Assembly (NCBI GenBank): GCA_017645985.1
Contig: JAGCNK010000120.1
Coordinates: forward strand, 1 to 19,027
Length of the DNA: 19,027 nt
Direction of reading: 5' to 3'
Source of the DNA: Bacteroidales bacterium
GTDB lineage: Bacteria > Bacteroidota > Bacteroidia > Bacteroidales > UBA3824
Part shown: positions 15,647-19,027 of the stretch, one piece after another
Layout of the letters: every line of letters begins with the position of its first letter
How positions within the stretch are numbered: position 1 is the stretch's first letter
Position numbers and translations under genes: made by a program
The notes under the pieces: generated by a model
Database searches by the model: none
What the model was told of the DNA's origin: nothing
The model's input: only the letters and a program-made list of their open reading frames with translations

Positions 15647-15921
15647 CCGTATTTTTCAATAAGATAATCGTATTTCATTTGCTCCAATTCTTCGTCAGTT
15701 ACATCTAAACTATTACCTGTTAAAAACATAGCCGCGATTTCATCAGAAATTCTTCTACCGCCAAACTTTGGGTTTCTTGGCGGCAAATCAGATTGTTTAC
15801 TTTTAATATGATGTTTCTCGGCAGCAAAAGCTTCTGCCACCGTATATATCACATACAACTGTTTCTCTGTCAGTTTTTGCATTGTATTGTCAATCCTTGT
15901 TCTCAATTGTGTAGCTGTCAT
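15643..15921 (-). CDS. Antitoxin of the PIN toxin
   Basis: The 92-residue product lies directly upstream of the PIN toxin gene and overlaps it by 1-4 bases, the usual order of a type II toxin-antitoxin pair. The N-terminal half (TATQLRTRIDNTMQKLTEKQLYVIYTVAEAFAAE) is predicted helical. The C-terminal half has the segment NPKFGGRRISDEIAAMF and an acidic stretch TDEELEQMKYDYLIEKYG, a plausible toxin-wrapping tail. No classic ribbon-helix-helix or AbrB motif is obvious, so I do not call it VapB. The sequence looks like antitoxins paired with PIN toxins in Bacteroidota. A consensus promoter precedes it at 15952-15982. Autoregulation at that promoter is likely from family knowledge but no operator palindrome is evident. 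Confidence 0.85.
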   Translation of the reverse strand: MTATQLRTRIDNTMQKLTEKQLYVIYTVAEAFAAEKHHIKSKQSDLPPRNPKFGGRRISDEIAAMFLTGNSLDVTDEELEQMKYDYLIEKYG

Positions 15922-15944
15922 AGTCTATCTTTTTTTATGTTTTC

Positions 15945-15961
15945 TTCTCTGCAAATATAAA
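15945..15961. repeat. 17-bp direct repeat, copy B (toxin-antitoxin promoter side)
   Basis: Identical to copy A at 15192-15208. It contains the -7 box of the antitoxin-toxin operon. Recombination between the copies would remove the pair exactly and leave one promoter in front of rubrerythrin. Confidence 0.85.
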
Positions 15962-15982
15962 TAATTTTCAAAATAAAACAAA
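15952..15982 (-). promoter_or_regulatory. Consensus promoter of the toxin-antitoxin operon
   Basis: On the minus strand, TTTG (15979-15982), 19 bases, then TATATTTG (15952-15959) is a complete match to the Bacteroidota -33/-7 consensus with ideal spacing. It lies 31 bases before the antitoxin ATG. The -33 box overlaps the T-tract of the upstream gene's terminator. Confidence 0.75.
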
Positions 15983-16013
15983 AAAAAAGCCCGCAGCATT
16001 TTTTGCTACGGGC
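15980..16013 (-). terminator. Rho-independent terminator of the acidic lipoprotein gene
   Basis: GCCCGCAGCA (15989-15998) pairs with TGCTACGGGC (16004-16013) with one C-A mismatch and a 5-base T loop. On the minus strand it is followed by nine T residues (15988-15980). T residues on the other side make it able to work in both directions. It lies 33 bases past the stop at 16047. Confidence 0.88.
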
Positions 16014-16046
16014 TTTTTTATATTTTGTTAATGACTAAGTCTCAAA

Positions 16047-16901
16047 TTATTTATTACCTTTAGTCTTTGTCCAATCGGCCTTCGATACATCCACTTCCAC
16101 AGTCTTAGAATCAATAATAATACCTGTCAACTGAGCAGTGTTGCTTGAAGAGTTCTCGTCAAAGCTATAAGTAGCGATACAACCAGTTGAAGTCATAACA
16201 GTTTTGCTACCTGAGTAAATTGCAGCTTTCTGAGTAATAGCATTTTTAACTACAGTGTTACCGATTTCAGTAGCAGACTCAAATTTACCACCATCTTTGT
16301 ATACAAGTTCAATAGTCTTAACAGCTTCAGCATCAGTAATTTTAGTTGCGCTCTGAGAACCAGAAACATAGTCTGTAATTTGACCTAATGTATAAACCTT
16401 TGCTGTAGAAAGAGAAACATACGAACCTATTTCAGTATTCTTAGATGTTCCAATAGTCAATTCGAATTTACGTCCAATAGTAACAGAGTCTTGTCCTTTT
16501 TTGCCAGTACCAACTTTTACACGCAAGCGGTAAATTTGAACAGGTACATTTGTCTCAGGAATAGGAGCTTCAAACTCTTTTCCATCCTCACCTTTCGATT
16601 TCAACTGCTCATCACCCTTTGAGAAAAGGTCAATCTTATCAGCTGAAGAATTTAAAGTGCCATCAGGATTGCAAGGTAAAAGAACCAATTCTTTAATTTT
16701 TTTGTTGGCTTTGAGAGTACCCTTAATGGTGATAGTACCATCAGCGTTTGCTACAGCCTTAATGCCAGAAAGGTCAGCTACCTCAGTAGTGTTGTCATCA
16801 GAATTAGCGGGTGTTGCCTCGTCGTCACCACAAGAAGTGAATGATGTTGCTGCGAACATAGCAGCGAGCATGAATGCTGAAAATTTTACGATTTTTTTCA
16901 T
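16047..16901 (-). CDS. Surface-type acidic lipoprotein of unknown function
   Basis: The 284-residue product begins with MKKIVKFSAF and a signal peptide ending in the lipobox SFTSC (lipid-bearing Cys24). The residues right after it, GDDEATPANSDDNTTE, are strongly acidic, matching the surface-export signal of Bacteroidota lipoproteins, so it probably faces outward. The mature part is Thr/Ser/Lys rich and beta-type. An Ig-like first half is plausible (LSGIKAVANADGTITIKGTLK ... YRLRVKVGTG), and a second module begins near residue 160 (SYVSLSTAKVYTLGQITDYVSG). I recognise no catalytic motif or named family. Codon use favours A/T-ending codons and the gene is AT-rich (about 35% GC at 16261-16320 by hand count), unlike the PD40/OmpA genes; this may reflect high expression or transfer. 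It has its own promoter and terminator. Confidence 0.88.
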   Translation of the reverse strand: MKKIVKFSAFMLAAMFAATSFTSCGDDEATPANSDDNTTEVADLSGIKAVANADGTITIKGTLKANKKIKELVLLPCNPDGTLNSSADKIDLFSKGDEQLKSKGEDGKEFEAPIPETNVPVQIYRLRVKVGTGKKGQDSVTIGRKFELTIGTSKNTEIGSYVSLSTAKVYTLGQITDYVSGSQSATKITDAEAVKTIELVYKDGGKFESATEIGNTVVKNAITQKAAIYSGSKTVMTSTGCIATYSFDENSSSNTAQLTGIIIDSKTVEVDVSKADWTKTKGNK

Positions 16902-16953
16902 TTTTTTGTAGTTTTTGTTTGTTTATAATTAAATTAATTGTATAAATGTATTG

Positions 16954-16961
16954 CAAATTTA
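16954..16961 (-). promoter_or_regulatory. -7 box of the acidic lipoprotein promoter
   Basis: The minus strand reads TAAATTTG, an exact TAnnTTTG match, 52 bases before the ATG at 16901. An ATTG with 21-base spacing (16983-16986) is the nearest -33 candidate. The leader of about 45 bases is AT-rich. Confidence 0.6.
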
Positions 16962-17223
16962 AGAACGTCTGGAATACGGTGTCAATTTTTGCGCGTTACT
17001 TTATTGTTAAATTTGCGCTGGCTGTTTTCGGCCGTTTCCGAATTATTAAACGCCGGGGTTAAAAAAATGTTGCAGACCCCTGCATTTTTTTTTCGCGATT
17101 CCGATAGTATAACACGCAACTATCGGGATACCCTATTTCTATAACGCAAAAATACAACAAGGTAGCGACACAGGAAAATTAAAATGGTGGTTCAAAGGAA
17201 ACTATGATGTTGAATTTTTTTAA
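16962..17223. other. Intergenic region between divergent lipoprotein and PD40/OmpA genes
   Basis: No gene is supported in this stretch. It holds two small palindromes. TGCAG-ACCC-CTGCA (17071-17084), flanked by seven A and nine T residues, resembles a weak bidirectional terminator. CCGATAGT (17101-17108) with ACTATCGG (17119-17126), extendable to about 11 bp with a G-U pair, has no T-tract and could be an operator or a structured leader element. Neither has a clear owner. Confidence 0.5.
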
Positions 17224-17231
17224 TATTTTTG
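17224..17231 (+). promoter_or_regulatory. -7 box of the third PD40/OmpA gene
   Basis: TATTTTTG fits TAnnTTTG and lies 16 bases before the ATG at 17248, giving an almost leaderless transcript. No -33 TTTG at 19-21 bases is seen. Confidence 0.5.
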
Positions 17232-17247
17232 CCGAAAATTAAAGATA

Positions 17248-18741
17248 ATGAAGAAATCATTAGCAATATACTATATTATAATGTGCGCTGCGGTGATGTG
17301 CGGAACGGAGGCGGTGGCGCAGAACGCTGGAAATGCGAAACAAAAGGTGAACGGCGTGTGCAGCAGGCTCACCGAAATTGCCCCGGTAGAATCGGCAGAC
17401 GGCAAGAGGCTTTATTTTGCCCGCATCTCCCCGGAAAACAATCCCGAAAAAAACTGCGACATCTGGTACGCCGACATCGAGTCCGACGGCTCGATTGGCA
17501 AAGCCCAAAAGCTGCCCAAGCCCGTAAACAGCGTCGCCGACAATGTGGTGATCAAGGCCGACGGCAATATGCTGTTTCTCGAAGGCGTTTACGACCAGAA
17601 TTTCAACTACGTGTCGCCAGACGGTATCACCAAGGCGGTGAACAAAAACGGTGCGTGGACTGTAACTAAGCAGACTATCAAAAATCTTGACAACAGGAAC
17701 CGTCACTCGTCGTATGCGCTCAGCAGCGACAACAAGGTGCTGATAATAGCGGCCGAACGCGAAGGCGGCACAGGTCTGCTCGACCTTCACGTGTCGTTTC
17801 TCACAGCCGAAAACACTTATTCTCAACCACTTAACCTCGGCACGGTGGTAAACACCAAATACAACGACGGCACTCCGTGGCTCGCCCCCGACAACACCAC
17901 GCTATATTTCAGCAGCTACGGTCACAACTCGAAGGGCAGCGCAGATGTGTTTATGACCCGCCGTCTCGACGACAGCTGGACCAACTGGTCGGAACCTGCC
18001 AACCTCGGAGCGGAAATTAATTCAAAATACTGGGATTCGTATCTGAGCCTCTCTGCCGACGGCAAAAGAGCTTATATGGTGTCGACCGACGCCAATGCCG
18101 ACGAAAACATCTATTGTATTGAGCTGCAGCCGCCTGTGCAGCCGCTTGAAAACTATATCGTGAGAGGAACGGTGCACGACAAGAAAAGGCACGAACCTAT
18201 GCCTGCCAAGGTGATTATCAAAGACGCCGCGTCGGGCAATGTGCTGACCTCGTGCTACTCAAACGAGCAGGGACAGTATTCGCTCACAGTAGACCAGTGC
18301 GGCAGATACACCGTAGAAACCGAGGCGGAAAACTTTTTTGCGTGGGAGAACAAAATCTATGTAAAAAAAGACAAGCACATATATATCAACAACATAGACC
18401 TGGCTCCTATTGAGAAAGGTGTGGCTTTCACGCTCAAAAACATATATTTTAAGCCCGCATCGCACCGTCTGGACGGCGAGTCATGGAAGGAGCTCAACAG
18501 GCTGGCACGTCTGATGAAAAACAATCCGTCGCTACGCTTGACTGTGAACGGCTACACCGCTTCGGGTATGGACTCCAAGGAGCTGAAACTCCTTTCGGAA
18601 AACCGTGCCAAGGCTGTGAAAACGTACTTGGTGCAGCAGGGCGTGAAGGCGAGCAGGATAACCTGCAACGGCTATGGCGAAATCACCGACCCGGAGGAGA
18701 AGGGCAACCGCAAACGTGTGGAGTTTGTGCTTTCGTACTAA
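17248..18741 (+). CDS. PD40 propeller-CRD-OmpA_C protein without TPR region (copy 3, altered DAP site)
   Basis: The 497-residue product has a Sec signal peptide (1-24, ending EAVA), a PD40-type propeller (about 43-292), a carboxypeptidase-regulatory-like sandwich (about 302-385) and an OmpA C-terminal domain (about 393-497). Propeller cores include SADGKRLYFA, SSDNKVLIIA, APDNTTLYFSS and SADGKRAYMVS. It lacks the TPR-like N-terminal region of copies 1 and 2. In the OmpA domain the ligand motif reads NGYTASGMDSKELKLLSENRAKAV-like, aligning without gaps to SGHTDSSG... of copy 1. The conserved Asp is Ala438 (codon 18559-18561) and the conserved Asn is Leu, while Arg453 remains. Diaminopimelate binding is therefore probably lost or weakened. 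It is transcribed alone and ends two bases from the convergent mutS stop. Confidence 0.92.
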   Translation: MKKSLAIYYIIMCAAVMCGTEAVAQNAGNAKQKVNGVCSRLTEIAPVESADGKRLYFARISPENNPEKNCDIWYADIESDGSIGKAQKLPKPVNSVADNVVIKADGNMLFLEGVYDQNFNYVSPDGITKAVNKNGAWTVTKQTIKNLDNRNRHSSYALSSDNKVLIIAAEREGGTGLLDLHVSFLTAENTYSQPLNLGTVVNTKYNDGTPWLAPDNTTLYFSSYGHNSKGSADVFMTRRLDDSWTNWSEPANLGAEINSKYWDSYLSLSADGKRAYMVSTDANADENIYCIELQPPVQPLENYIVRGTVHDKKRHEPMPAKVIIKDAASGNVLTSCYSNEQGQYSLTVDQCGRYTVETEAENFFAWENKIYVKKDKHIYINNIDLAPIEKGVAFTLKNIYFKPASHRLDGESWKELNRLARLMKNNPSLRLTVNGYTASGMDSKELKLLSENRAKAVKTYLVQQGVKASRITCNGYGEITDPEEKGNRKRVEFVLSY

Positions 18742-18743
18742 CC

Positions 18744-19027
18744 CTACTTGATGCCGCAGATTTTTTTGATGTCGTTGAGCTTGTTCAGCGCCTCGATGGG
18801 TGTGAGCGAGTTGATGTCAATTTTGCGTATCTCGTCGCGAATCTGCATCAGCACAGGGTCTTCTAAGTTGAAGAAGCTCAGCTGAATACCGTCGGAATGT
18901 TTTGCCTTCGACTTTGACGACTCTTTTGTGCCTTTGACCTCGGGCGACGACAGCGCCGCGCCACGGCTTCCAGATTCGAGTTCTTTCATAATGTCGTTGG
19001 CTCTTGCCACCACGGCAGGGGGCATTC
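18744..19027 (-). CDS. mutS: DNA mismatch repair protein MutS, C-terminal end only
   Basis: The visible 93 residues and the incomplete codon at the edge are the C-terminus of MutS, the mismatch-recognising ATPase. The piece starts at MPPAVVARANDIMKELE, the helix that follows the ATPase domain (preceded by Gly in the partial codon, as in AGMP). After a low-complexity Ser/Lys linker, the tail QLSFFNLEDPVLMQIRDEI and LTPIEALNKLNDIKKI is the conserved Bacteroidota MutS ending. The Met at 19025 is internal, and the gene continues beyond the window. It converges with the third PD40/OmpA gene with two bases between stops and no terminator between them. Confidence 0.95.
   Translation of the reverse strand, partial: MPPAVVARANDIMKELESGSRGAALSSPEVKGTKESSKSKAKHSDGIQLSFFNLEDPVLMQIRDEIRKIDINSLTPIEALNKLNDIKKICGIK

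Noticed and set aside
16902..17247. Small hidden gene in the largest intergenic gap
   Set aside because: The short frames here have no start context, no motif and an AT-rich promoter-like composition; nothing supports a gene.
1..19027. CRISPR arrays, tRNA or rRNA genes, insertion sequences
   Set aside because: No spaced repeat arrays, cloverleaf, rRNA signature, transposase or terminal inverted repeats were found by reading both strands.

Overview
The window reads as chromosome of a Bacteroidota bacterium, most likely order Bacteroidales. I infer this from the recurrent -7 promoter box TAnnTTTG, the near absence of Shine-Dalgarno sequences, lipoproteins with acidic residues after the lipid-bearing Cys, and a set of PD40/OmpA outer-membrane proteins with the domain order of PorE of Porphyromonas gingivalis. 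Most genes are GC-moderate and rich in AAC/GAC codons; two lipoprotein genes are visibly more AT-rich. I see no tRNA, rRNA, CRISPR array, insertion sequence or phage module.

Layout. Bases 2-1147 hold the 3' part of a UDP-glucose dehydrogenase gene. It converges on, and overlaps, a two-gene minus-strand operon (1126-2687): an exported protein built from 35-residue repeats and a leaderless YD-repeat-like protein. A divergent promoter region then leads to era (Era GTPase) and dnaN (sliding clamp), closed by a near-perfect UUCG hairpin terminator. Bases 5041-10181 form one operon: an exported TPR protein followed by two tandem paralogues with TPR-like, five-bladed PD40 propeller, carboxypeptidase-regulatory-like and OmpA C-terminal domains. 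A second plus-strand unit (10387-12923) encodes a Kelch-propeller lipoprotein and a PorT-like beta-barrel. An endonuclease/exonuclease/phosphatase-family lipoprotein follows at 13018-14070.

From 14123 to 16901 everything is on the minus strand: a leaderless peptidoglycan-binding-like repeat protein, rubrerythrin, a PIN-domain toxin with its antitoxin, and an acidic surface-type lipoprotein. A third PD40/OmpA protein (17248-18741) stands alone, lacks the TPR region and has lost the Asp of the diaminopimelate-binding motif. It converges on mutS, which runs off the right edge.

How the parts may fit. The central theme is the cell envelope: periplasmic TPR and propeller scaffolds that could tie peptidoglycan to outer-membrane machinery, plus a likely surface lipoprotein/barrel pair. 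Era, DnaN, MutS and rubrerythrin are housekeeping. The observations I rate highest are the DAP-site loss in the third OmpA paralogue, the toxin-antitoxin pair bracketed by a 17-bp promoter-containing direct repeat, and the uncharacterised 35-residue-repeat/YD pair.
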